The notes beneath the pieces are model-generated. The model had not been told where the DNA came from and did no database searches. It saw nothing but the letters and a program-made list of their open reading frames with translations. A stretch of DNA of 10,150 bases, taken from assembly GCA_003136915.1 (NCBI GenBank), contig PLEB01000157.1, positions 1,591 through 11,740 of the forward strand. Direction: 5' to 3'. The stretch comes from Chitinophagaceae bacterium. GTDB taxonomy: Bacteria; Bacteroidota; Bacteroidia; Chitinophagales; Chitinophagaceae. The translations under genes were made by a program, and so were the position numbers. Shown piece by piece: positions 1-6,162 of this stretch (the first letter of the stretch is position 1; each line of letters begins with the position of its first letter).

Positions 1-249
1 TTTAACCAAGTCGCGCAAACATGCTGCTTCCGGTTTGTAATCCACCTCGATCCTGGCATCAGGAAACGAATTCTCAAACACCTTAAGCTCAGAATCGATA
101 ACGGGTTTAAAGGATTCATCCACGCTGATATGAATAATTCCCGAAGTTGGCGTTTCAACAGGTATTCTTTTACCGTCGCCACATCCTGAAAAGATCAATT
201 CACCGGATACCAATAGAATAAAAGGCATACATCTTTTCCAAATGTCCAT
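1..249 (-). CDS. PstS-like phosphate-binding lipoprotein (5' part only)
   Basis: The first 83 codons are in the window; the rest lies beyond base 1. The N-terminus looks like a lipoprotein signal: K5 and R6, a hydrophobic stretch at about residues 8-20, then FSGC with the lipidated cysteine at C23. This is a slightly loose lipobox. The mature part starts with SGIIHISVDESFKPVIDSEL (36-55) followed by FENSFPDARIEVDYKPEAA. This is the opening beta-alpha-beta pattern of the periplasmic phosphate-binding (PstS-like) proteins that Bacteroidota encode outside pst transporter operons. The family binds phosphate or a similar anion in the periplasm; the ligand here is inferred. It starts 10 bases after the stop of the small membrane protein, so the two are probably co-transcribed. 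A start at M8 is possible but would lose the basic residues of the signal. I am fairly sure of the family and unsure of the ligand. Confidence 0.72.
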   Translation of the reverse strand, partial: MDIWKRCMPFILLVSGELIFSGCGDGKRIPVETPTSGIIHISVDESFKPVIDSELKVFENSFPDARIEVDYKPEAACLRDLVK

Positions 250-259
250 GCCGGAAAAA

Positions 260-496
260 TTAATTAAAATAGTTTTTCTTGTAGCCCCGGTATACGCGGA
301 ATAACCCATAGAGGATGCAAAGGCCGCCAAACATATACCGGAACATTTCATCGATCCCGAAAACGACTTTAAACTTAGGTGCTATCAGAAAAAAAATACC
401 CAGACAAAATATGATTACACCCATCCCATAGTCCATGATAGATCTCCTGAGCATATATCTCCTGGAGCGACTATCCGGATCTTGTTCTTCGGTCAT
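260..496 (-). CDS. small two-helix inner-membrane protein
   Basis: This is a 78-residue protein if started at the ATG at 496. In-frame ATGs at 508 and 535 would give 82 or 91 residues. I prefer 496 because it gives a polar, charged N-terminus (MTEEQDPDSRSRRY), whereas the upstream codons encode an unconserved-looking hydrophobic stretch. Two membrane segments are visible in the 78-residue form: about residues 24-40 (GMGVIIFCLGIFFLIA) and about 52-67 (FRYMFGGLCILYGLF). Both ends are basic (RSRRYMLRR before, RVYRGYKK after), so both termini should be cytoplasmic. I know no function. Similar short membrane proteins ending in YRGYKK-like tails lie beside PstS-like lipoprotein genes, often near TonB/ExbBD genes, in Bacteroidota. 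That neighbourhood is recalled, not checked. Confidence 0.7.
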   Translation of the reverse strand: MTEEQDPDSRSRRYMLRRSIMDYGMGVIIFCLGIFFLIAPKFKVVFGIDEMFRYMFGGLCILYGLFRVYRGYKKNYFN

Positions 497-573
497 GAAA
501 AAAGCCATTTTTTTAGCAAAAAGCAATATACACAATTACCCGTAGATAGAAGTTAGCTTCCCTCCAGAAAATC

Positions 574-581
574 CAAAATTA
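574..581 (-). promoter_or_regulatory. candidate -7 element for the membrane protein / PstS-like pair
   Basis: Read on the minus strand this is TAATTTTG, an exact match to the Bacteroidota -7 consensus TAnnTTTG. It lies 38 to 77 bases before the possible starts of the small membrane protein. The nearest TTG upstream (600-598) is only 16 bases away, shorter than the usual gap of about 20, so there is no clean -33 box. The region is AT-rich, so chance occurrence is possible. Confidence 0.35.
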
Positions 582-653
582 ATTTTTCCATGAGATGCAA
601 TTCTTACCGAAATCCATAAACATCGGGATCCTTTACCGCTTTGCATTTTATGT

Positions 654-661
654 TAGCTTTG
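654..661 (+). promoter_or_regulatory. -7 promoter element of the phosphatase-hisS operon
   Basis: TAGCTTTG matches TAnnTTTG exactly and ends 5 bases before the ATG at 667. By the usual geometry, transcription would start about 4 bases after the element. The mRNA would then begin one or two bases before the start codon, so it would be almost leaderless. A weak TTTA at 632-635 is the only candidate -33 sequence. This position excludes translation from the earlier in-frame ATG at 595, which would lie upstream of the transcript start. Confidence 0.5.
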
Positions 662-666
662 CAGCC

Positions 667-1155
667 ATGAAAATTTTAATGGTTTGTTTGGGCAATATTT
701 GTCGCAGCCCGCTCGCAGAAGGAATCCTGGAAAATAAAGCTAAAATTGCCGGTCTGAATTGGATGGTCGATAGTGCAGGAACCAATAACGGTTACCATAT
801 AGGCGAACCTCCCCATCCACTTTCCCAGAAAGTGGCCCGGCAGCACAATGTGGATATCAGCACGCAATGTGCACGCGCGTTCGTTCCGGAAGACTTTGAC
901 CGCTTTGATAAGATTTATGCCATGTCATCGGATATTCTTAATGATATCAAAAATATCTCGAGGAAAAAATATAATCCATCCAAGGCCGATCTATTATTGA
1001 ATGAATTGTATCCGGGAGAAAACAGGGATGTGCCCGATCCCTGGTTTGGCGATGAGCCCGGGTTTCACGTGGTTTTTGATATGATTGACAAAGCCTGCGA
1101 CAAGATCATCAAGCATTACCGTCAACCGTCAACCGTCAACCATCAACCTTTATGA
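667..1155 (+). CDS. low-molecular-weight protein tyrosine phosphatase
   Basis: This 162-residue cytoplasmic phosphatase hydrolyses phosphotyrosine through a cysteinyl-phosphate intermediate. The P-loop CLGNICRS is at residues 7-14, with nucleophile C7, a neighbouring C12 and phosphate-binding R13. The general acid is D124 in DPWFG. The length is normal for the family. The open frame continues upstream to an ATG at 595, but the P-loop normally begins within about ten residues of the start, and a -7 element lies at 654-661, so 667 is chosen. The last ten residues (from R152) are encoded by a four-unit heptamer array and look like an added tail. The stop overlaps the hisS start (ATGA at 1152-1155), which suggests translational coupling. 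In many bacteria this family acts on tyrosine kinases of polysaccharide export; nothing here shows the substrate, and the hisS link may be only positional. Confidence 0.93.
   Translation: MKILMVCLGNICRSPLAEGILENKAKIAGLNWMVDSAGTNNGYHIGEPPHPLSQKVARQHNVDISTQCARAFVPEDFDRFDKIYAMSSDILNDIKNISRKKYNPSKADLLLNELYPGENRDVPDPWFGDEPGFHVVFDMIDKACDKIIKHYRQPSTVNHQPL
1121..1148 (+). repeat. heptamer array, (GTCAACC)3 + ATCAACC
   Basis: Four adjacent 7-base units: three identical GTCAACC (1121, 1128, 1135) and one ATCAACC (1142). The array is inside the phosphatase frame, encodes part of R152 to about H159-Q160, and ends three bases before the hisS ATG. Seven is not a multiple of three, so gain or loss of one unit would change the C-terminus and move the stop codon away from the hisS start. 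It is one of six 7-base-period arrays in this window. Confidence 0.9.
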
Positions 1156-2579
1156 CCAGGCCCGGATTACCACAGGGAACCAGGGACTTCGGAGCCGAAA
1201 CCGTTCACAAGCGTGAGTTTATTTTTCATACTATCCGGACTGTTTTTGAATTGTATGGGTATGAACCGCTGGAAACGCCCGCTTTGGAAAACCTGGAGAC
1301 CCTATTGGGTAAATACGGAGAGGAAGGAGATAAACTGCTTTTCAAAATACTCAATAACGGCCTGGATCATTCTTCAAAAAAAGATTCGGCCCTGGCTGAA
1401 TTTGAAAAAATATTAGAGGGGAAAAATAACAGGCAGATCACGGAACGCGCGCTCCGTTATGACCTTACGATTCCATTTGCGCGTTATGTGGCCATGCATC
1501 ATAAGGAAATCAGTTTCCCATTCAAACGTTATCAGATTCAGCCCGTGTGGCGGGCGGACCGGCCCCAGAAAGGCCGCTACCGCGAATTTTATCAATGTGA
1601 TGCCGACGTGGTGGGTAGTCAATCCCTGCTCAATGAAGTGGAGCTGACCCAGATCTATCTGGAAGTTTTTCAACGTTTAGGCATGGACGTGGAACTGCGG
1701 ATCAATCACAGGAAAATCTTGGCCGCACTCGCCAATGCCTGCGGAGGTTCTTCTCAATTGATTTCCATTACGACTGCCATTGACAAACTGGATAAGGTCG
1801 GCCCCGATAAAGTGATCCAGGAACTGAAGGAAAAAAACTTCACCGCAAGTCAGATTTCAATAGTTAAACAGTACCTCGGAATTCAAGGATCGAACCAGGA
1901 GAAACTTGAGCAGCTCGCAAGCATATTACACGCAGGAATGGTAAGCGGATTCAACAATAAAATAACCGGTACCAATCTTCCTGCCCAAAATGATTCTTCT
2001 TTGTTGGAAGGAATCCGTGATACCCGATATCTGCTCGACTTCTTCCCGAATTCAAATAACCTGGTTCTTGATCTTTCTCTTGCCCGCGGATTGAATTATT
2101 ATACCGGGATCATTTTTGAAATTGGGGCCAGGAATATGGAAATCGGAAGCATCGGCGGCGGCGGCAGGTACGACGACCTTACGGGTCTTTTTGGCGTGCC
2201 GAATATCCCGGGCGTGGGCATTTCTTTTGGCGTTGACAGGATCTTTGATGTGATGGAAGAATTGAAATTATTTCCGGATAGCCTGCATCACGCTGCTGAA
2301 TTCCTTTTTTTTAATCTTGGACCCGAATCATTGGCAAAAACCTTTGAACTCATTCAATCGCTCCATAAAGCGGGCGTGCGGTGTGAATTATTTCCTGACC
2401 AGTCCAAATTCGACAAACAGTTTAAATACGCAGAAAAGAAAAGGATCCCCTATGTAGTAATTATCGGATCTGAAGAACTGAAAACCGGCACTGCAAAAAT
2501 CAAAAATCTTTCAACCGGCGTTCAGGAGGAATGTGAATTTGAGGAGGTAGTGAGATATGCTTTGAGAGTGAATCGTTGA
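1152..2579 (+). CDS. hisS: histidyl-tRNA synthetase
   Basis: This class II synthetase charges tRNA-His with histidine using ATP in the cytoplasm. At 475 residues it is slightly longer than the roughly 420-residue bacterial norm. Motif 1 lies in about 20-45 (FELYGYEPLETP). LRYDLTIPFARYVA is at 101-114. Motif 2 is around QPVWRADRPQKGRYREF (130-146). The histidine-specific motifs are LARGLNYYTG (310-319), with N where many family members have D (RGLDYY), and SIGGGGRYDDL (333-343). Motif 3 is GVGISFGVDRI (354-364). From about 380 onward is the alpha/beta anticodon-binding domain. A charged insertion at about 70-98, before RYDLTIP, explains part of the extra length. The start overlaps the phosphatase stop by ATGA and has no Shine-Dalgarno sequence, so translation is probably coupled. 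The stop codon coincides with the first unit of a heptamer array. Identification is secure. Confidence 0.97.
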   Translation: MTRPGLPQGTRDFGAETVHKREFIFHTIRTVFELYGYEPLETPALENLETLLGKYGEEGDKLLFKILNNGLDHSSKKDSALAEFEKILEGKNNRQITERALRYDLTIPFARYVAMHHKEISFPFKRYQIQPVWRADRPQKGRYREFYQCDADVVGSQSLLNEVELTQIYLEVFQRLGMDVELRINHRKILAALANACGGSSQLISITTAIDKLDKVGPDKVIQELKEKNFTASQISIVKQYLGIQGSNQEKLEQLASILHAGMVSGFNNKITGTNLPAQNDSSLLEGIRDTRYLLDFFPNSNNLVLDLSLARGLNYYTGIIFEIGARNMEIGSIGGGGRYDDLTGLFGVPNIPGVGISFGVDRIFDVMEELKLFPDSLHHAAEFLFFNLGPESLAKTFELIQSLHKAGVRCELFPDQSKFDKQFKYAEKKRIPYVVIIGSEELKTGTAKIKNLSTGVQEECEFEEVVRYALRVNR

Positions 2580-2625
2580 GTAGTGAGAGGAGTTATGAGT
2601 TATGAGTTATGGGTTATGAGTGATG
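2577..2625 (+). repeat. heptamer array, unit AGTTATG
   Basis: Seven units of 7 bases run from the hisS stop codon. Two diverged units (TGAGTAG, TGAGAGG) come first, then AGTTATG at 2591, 2598 and 2605, GGTTATG at 2612 and AGTGATG at 2619. The purine-rich strand is the hisS coding strand. An inverted array with the same units lies at 2701-2757, so a transcript running through both could form a long imperfect stem with a loop of about 75-85 bases. The stretch between them (2626-2700) holds no gene that I can support. Confidence 0.88.
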
Positions 2626-2700
2626 AACTTCCGGTGCAAACCTAAGACAGATGCTAACTATCAATTATTTTTAAAAGTAATGAGAACCTGCAGAGCTAAC

Positions 2701-2757
2701 CATAACCCCATAACTCATCACTCATCCCCCATCCCCCATAAATCAAAACTCATAACT
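2701..2757 (-). repeat. inverted heptamer array, unit AGTTATG on the minus strand
   Basis: Read on the minus strand, seven in-phase heptamers run from 2757 to 2709: AGTTATG, AGTTTTG, ATTTATG, GGGGATG twice, AGTGATG and AGTTATG. One 8-base unit (GGGTTATG) follows at 2708-2701. The array overlaps the last codons and the stop (TGA at 2752-2750) of the thiolase gene. It mirrors the array after hisS: AGTGATG (2619) pairs perfectly with CATCACT (2716), and AGTTATG (2591) with CATAACT (2751), while the middle units pair poorly. With its partner it may serve as a two-way transcription end between the convergent genes. That role is inferred, as there is no classical GC stem with a T run. Confidence 0.85.
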
Positions 2758-3946
2758 CTCCTTCAAACACAACCGCCGCTCCTTGTCCCACTCCAACACA
2801 CATAGCTGCGAGTCCATGGCGGACAGTGCGTCTTCTCATCTCATGAAGCAGGGTGGTTGCGATACGAACACCACTGCAGCCGAGGGGATGACCCAGCGCA
2901 ATAGATCCTCCGTTTACATTTATTTTTTGCAGATCCAGGCCCAGATCGTGAATGCAGGCGATGGACTGGGAAGCAAATGCTTCATTTAATTCGATGAGAT
3001 CCATGTCGTTCACAGTGAGACCCGAACGATACAATGCCTTCTGTGTGGCTGGAACAGGACCCATCCCCATGATTGCCGGATCCACGCCGGCGACGCCCAT
3101 GGAAACAACCCGCGCAAGGGGTTGTAAATTATAGTTTGTCACGGCTTCTTCGCTCGCGAGCAACAAAGCAGCCGCACCATCATTCAATCCCGAAGAATTG
3201 CCCGCCGTAACGGTCCCATCTTTCAGGAATGCCGGTCTGAGCCTGCCTAATTTTTCGAGCGAAGTTTCCCTTGGATGCTCGTCTTTTGAAAACCAGGTGA
3301 TCAGTTTGTCCTGCTCGAGTTCCACAGCCACAATCTCGTCATCCCATTTCCCCGCTGCGAGGGCAGCAAAATATTTCAATTGTGATTCGAGCGCAAATTC
3401 ATCCTGAGCGGTCCTGGATATTTTCCAGCGTTGTGCCACATTTTCCGCCGTTTCTCCCATCGAATAAGGATAATAAACATCGGTCATCCTTTTATTCGGG
3501 AACCGCCAGCCGATCGTCGTATCCACCACTTCCAGTTTGCGGCTGTAAGCCTGTCCGGATTTAGCCATCACAAATGGCGCGCGGGACATACTTTCAACAC
3601 CTGCTGCAATATAAAGATCGCCTTCCCCGCACATAATGGCGCGGGAAGCATCCATGACAGCCTGAAGACCTGAAGCACACAAGCGGTTCACGGTATTTCC
3701 GGCAACAGAAACAGGCAATCCGGCCAACAAAACAGCCATACGGGCCACATTGCGATTGTCTTCACCGGCCTGGTTGGCATCTCCAGCAATCACATCTTCA
3801 ATGGCTTCAGGATCAATGGATCCATTCCTGTTCAGCAGTGCGCGGATCACATAAGCCAGCAGGTCGTCCGGCCTCACCGCAGCCAGCGCACCTCCATATT
3901 TTCCGATCGGTGTTCTGACGGCGTCGATGACAAACACTTTTTTCAT
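2750..3946 (-). CDS. thiolase, 3-oxoadipyl-CoA thiolase type
   Basis: At 398 residues this has the normal thiolase length. It carries the complete catalytic set: nucleophile C90 in NRLCASG, NEAF at 321-324, H353 in GHPLG (352-356), and C383 in CVGVGQG. The family cleaves a 3-oxoacyl-CoA with CoA, or condenses two acyl-CoAs, in the cytoplasm. Within the family, NQAGEDNRNVARM (58-70), SMSRAPFVM (119-127) and DTTIGWRFPN (142-151) match the beta-ketoadipyl-CoA thiolases PcaF and PaaJ better than ordinary acetyl-CoA acetyltransferases. They suggest a role in protocatechuate or phenylacetate breakdown. No other pca or paa gene is nearby, so the substrate is an inference, and a general acetyl-CoA acyltransferase remains possible. 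There is no Shine-Dalgarno before the ATG. A one-mismatch -7 element (GATATTTG, minus strand 3974-3967) lies 20 bases upstream. The last codons fall in a heptamer array. Confidence 0.92.
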   Translation of the reverse strand: MKKVFVIDAVRTPIGKYGGALAAVRPDDLLAYVIRALLNRNGSIDPEAIEDVIAGDANQAGEDNRNVARMAVLLAGLPVSVAGNTVNRLCASGLQAVMDASRAIMCGEGDLYIAAGVESMSRAPFVMAKSGQAYSRKLEVVDTTIGWRFPNKRMTDVYYPYSMGETAENVAQRWKISRTAQDEFALESQLKYFAALAAGKWDDEIVAVELEQDKLITWFSKDEHPRETSLEKLGRLRPAFLKDGTVTAGNSSGLNDGAAALLLASEEAVTNYNLQPLARVVSMGVAGVDPAIMGMGPVPATQKALYRSGLTVNDMDLIELNEAFASQSIACIHDLGLDLQKINVNGGSIALGHPLGCSGVRIATTLLHEMRRRTVRHGLAAMCVGVGQGAAVVFEGEL

Positions 3947-4036
3947 GTAAACGGCATAATGAGGGGCAAATATCCATGAATTTTCGCTTTATATCACATG
4001 AACACCTATTATGCCTTCCTCCCCGCAAATACTGAT

Positions 4037-4044
4037 TATCTTTG
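4037..4044 (+). promoter_or_regulatory. -7 promoter element of rlmN
   Basis: TATCTTTG matches TAnnTTTG exactly and ends 7 bases before the ATG at 4052. Transcription would begin near 4048, giving a leader of only about four bases. No TTG is present about 20 bases upstream. The position argues that the in-frame ATG at 3998 is not used, because it would lie upstream of the transcript. Confidence 0.5.
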
Positions 4045-4051
4045 CCGCTTC

Positions 4052-5116
4052 ATGAAAACGGATAAACGCAATATCAGAACGCTCTCCATGGGAGAGATCG
4101 GAGAATATATGGAGGATCTGGGTGAACCGAAGTTCCGCACGGGCCAGGTTTACGAATGGCTCTGGCAAAAGCATGCTTTTCAGTTCGGTGATATGTCTAA
4201 CCTCAGTAAAGAGCTGAGAGCTAAACTATCAGCCGATTTTTCCTTCCCTTCCCTGCAGATCGAATCAACACAACAGAGTTCGGACGGCACCATAAAAAAC
4301 AGGTTTAAAACCTTTGATAATCATTTCGTGGAAGGGGTGCTAATTCCCGCCACCGAAAGGCGGACGGCCTGCGTTTCCTCGCAGATCGGATGTTCCCTCA
4401 GTTGTAAATTCTGCGCAACAGGTTATATGGAAAGGGAAAGGAACCTGGAATTTGATGAAATCTACGATCAGGTTGTGCTTCTTAACCAGCAATCTGAAAA
4501 GATCCATGAAAAAAAATTAAGCAATATTGTTTTTATGGGTATGGGTGAACCCTTACTCAACTATCGGAATGTTCTCAAAGCGATTGAACGGATCACTTCA
4601 GCGGAAGGTCTTGGCATGAGTCCGCGCCGGATTACCGTATCCACCGCCGGTGTTAGCAAAATGATCAGGCAATTGGGTGACGATAAAGTGAAATTCAAAC
4701 TGGCGCTTTCCCTGCACGCTGCCACCGATGCAAAACGACATGAGATCATGCCCATCAACGATAGCAATAATATCCGCTCACTGATTGATGCACTCAATTA
4801 TTTCTATAAACAAACGGGAAATGAAATCACTTTTGAATATATCCTTTTCCAGAATTTTAATGACAGTTTGAAAGACGCAGATGAGCTCGTGAAAATCTTC
4901 CGCCAGGTTCCGGCCGACCTGGTAAATATCATCGAATACAATCCGATAGAGAATGCCGTTTTCTCCAAACCAGACGAACCAACGACCGCGCAGTTCATGA
5001 AGCATCTGGAAAAAAACAAGGTAAATGCCCGCCTTCGCAAAAGCCGCGGAAAAGATATTGATGCAGCTTGCGGGCAATTGGCTAATAAGGTGGGAGAGCG
5101 TTTAAGTGAAAATTAA
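4052..5116 (+). CDS. rlmN: dual-specificity RNA methyltransferase RlmN
   Basis: This radical-SAM enzyme makes 2-methyladenosine at A2503 of 23S rRNA and at A37 of some tRNAs. It is 354 residues long from the ATG at 4052, a usual length. The 4Fe-4S cluster ligands are C114, C118 and C121 in GCSLSCKFCATG. The two catalytic cysteines are C107 (seven before the first ligand, as in the E. coli enzyme) and C340 in RGKDIDAACGQLA, the residue that carries the transferred methylene. GMGEP lies in FMGMGEPLLN, the SAM-binding region. The N-terminal part (FRTGQVYEWLWQK) is the accessory RNA-binding domain. The frame stays open to an ATG at 3998, but those 18 residues are not family-like and the start lies upstream of the predicted promoter element. 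The gene leads a plus-strand block of rRNA-modification genes. A heptamer array starts at its stop codon. Confidence 0.96.
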   Translation: MKTDKRNIRTLSMGEIGEYMEDLGEPKFRTGQVYEWLWQKHAFQFGDMSNLSKELRAKLSADFSFPSLQIESTQQSSDGTIKNRFKTFDNHFVEGVLIPATERRTACVSSQIGCSLSCKFCATGYMERERNLEFDEIYDQVVLLNQQSEKIHEKKLSNIVFMGMGEPLLNYRNVLKAIERITSAEGLGMSPRRITVSTAGVSKMIRQLGDDKVKFKLALSLHAATDAKRHEIMPINDSNNIRSLIDALNYFYKQTGNEITFEYILFQNFNDSLKDADELVKIFRQVPADLVNIIEYNPIENAVFSKPDEPTTAQFMKHLEKNKVNARLRKSRGKDIDAACGQLANKVGERLSEN

Positions 5117-5156
5117 AAAGTAAAAAGTAAAAAGTAAAAATTAAAAAGTAAAAAAA
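5108..5156 (+). repeat. heptamer array, unit AAAAAGT
   Basis: In-phase 7-base units run through the rlmN stop codon: GAAAATT (5108), AAAAAGT at 5115, 5122 and 5129, AAAAATT (5136), AAAAAGT (5143) and an all-A unit (5150). The purine-rich strand is the rlmN coding strand. A 26-base stretch is repeated exactly, in inverted form, within the array at 6931-6958 and its flank, so the two pseudouridine synthase genes sit between inverted copies. The remaining bases to 5213 show no gene and no clear promoter for the next gene. Confidence 0.88.
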
Positions 5157-5213
5157 AGATCCCATAGTGGCTGAAAGTAAAAATGCTCATCAGGATACCT
5201 AGTTGAAAATTCC

Positions 5214-6149
5214 ATGAAAAGAAAGACGGACAATTTTAATAAGTTTTATAACCGCAAGCGCAATAGCGCTGTGAAAGAGGAATTGCGGCAGGAAAAAAAA
5301 ACTGTCAAAAAAGAACGGCAGCAGGCGGTGGACCGTCATTTTGAAGCAAAAAGGAATAAACGCGCTGTTCTTACCGGCGCGCCACAGGTTCATGCCGGCC
5401 CCGAAAATAAAACCACGGCCCCCAAACCACAGGGGAGCATTCCGCTCAACAAATATATTGCCCATGCAGGTGTTAGTTCCAGGCGCAGCGCTGCATTAAT
5501 GGTAAAGGAAGGCAAAGTAACCGTAAATGGGAATGCCGTAACCGATCCCGGGACCAAGGTGTTGTTAACCGACACCGTGAAACTGAACGGAAAAAAGCTC
5601 ACAGTCTCCAGTCATTTCGTTTATATCTTATTAAATAAGCCAAAGGATTTTCTCACGACCACCAGCGATCCGCAGGGCCGGAAAACCGTTCAGCAGCTGA
5701 TCGCCACGGCAACTGACGAACGCGTTTATCCGATCGGCAGGCTGGACCGAAATACTTCGGGAGTGCTATTATTTACCAATGACGGTGACCTTTCGCAAAA
5801 GCTTTCGCATCCTAAAAATGAAGTGAAGAAAATCTATCACGCGGGTTTGGATAAAGCCCTTACAAAAGCAGATTTTGAAAAGATCATCAACGGAATCGAA
5901 CTGGAAGACGGGCTTGCGCGGGTAGATGCCATGGCTTACGCCGACCCGAAAGATAAAACCCAGATCGGTCTCGAGATCCATAGCGGTAAAAACAGGATCG
6001 TAAGAAGAATTTTTGCTGCACTCGGATATGATGTAAAAACACTTGACCGGGTAATGTATGCGGGCCTCACCAAAAAAAATGTGCCCCGGGGTAAATGGCG
6101 CTTTCTCGACGAGAAAGAAATCCGCATACTGAAATACCTGAAATCATGA
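5214..6149 (+). CDS. rluB: RluB/RsuA-family rRNA pseudouridine synthase with basic N-terminal extension
   Basis: This enzyme isomerises a uridine of rRNA to pseudouridine. It has 311 residues in three parts. Residues 1-75 form a Lys/Arg/Gln-rich, low-complexity extension that is probably disordered and RNA-binding. Residues 76-123 are an S4 RNA-binding domain (IPLNKYIAHAGVSSRR, then GKVTVNG). Residues from about 135 on are the catalytic domain, with the nucleophile D178 in GRLDRNTSGVLLFTNDGD and the RsuA/RluB-type segment SDPQGRKTV (151-159). SGKNRIVRRIFAALG is the other conserved RNA-contact stretch. RluB of E. coli modifies U2605 of 23S rRNA; RluE, RluF and RsuA belong to the same family, so the exact target is inferred. 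The gene lies 97 bases after rlmN and 13 bases before a second pseudouridine synthase. The start has no Shine-Dalgarno sequence. Confidence 0.88.
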   Translation: MKRKTDNFNKFYNRKRNSAVKEELRQEKKTVKKERQQAVDRHFEAKRNKRAVLTGAPQVHAGPENKTTAPKPQGSIPLNKYIAHAGVSSRRSAALMVKEGKVTVNGNAVTDPGTKVLLTDTVKLNGKKLTVSSHFVYILLNKPKDFLTTTSDPQGRKTVQQLIATATDERVYPIGRLDRNTSGVLLFTNDGDLSQKLSHPKNEVKKIYHAGLDKALTKADFEKIINGIELEDGLARVDAMAYADPKDKTQIGLEIHSGKNRIVRRIFAALGYDVKTLDRVMYAGLTKKNVPRGKWRFLDEKEIRILKYLKS

Positions 6150-6162
6150 ATCCCTGCCACGC

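Noticed and set aside
595..666. N-terminal extension of the phosphatase from the ATG at 595
   Set aside because: The P-loop should lie near the N-terminus, the extra 24 residues are not family-like, and a -7 element at 654-661 puts the transcript start downstream of this ATG.
2577..2757. CRISPR array
   Set aside because: Units are 7 bases, directly adjacent and without spacers; no cas gene is present.
2620..2805. Plus-strand open frame of 61 codons between hisS and the thiolase gene
   Set aside because: It runs through the heptamer array and into the antisense of the thiolase gene; its composition is that of the repeats and nothing in it resembles a protein.
3998..4051. Start of rlmN at the ATG at 3998
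   Set aside because: The additional 18 residues do not resemble RlmN, and an exact -7 element lies between this ATG and the better start at 4052.
4778..5077. Minus-strand open frame of 99 codons inside rlmN
   Set aside because: It is antisense to a strongly conserved gene with complete catalytic motifs and has no recognisable protein features.
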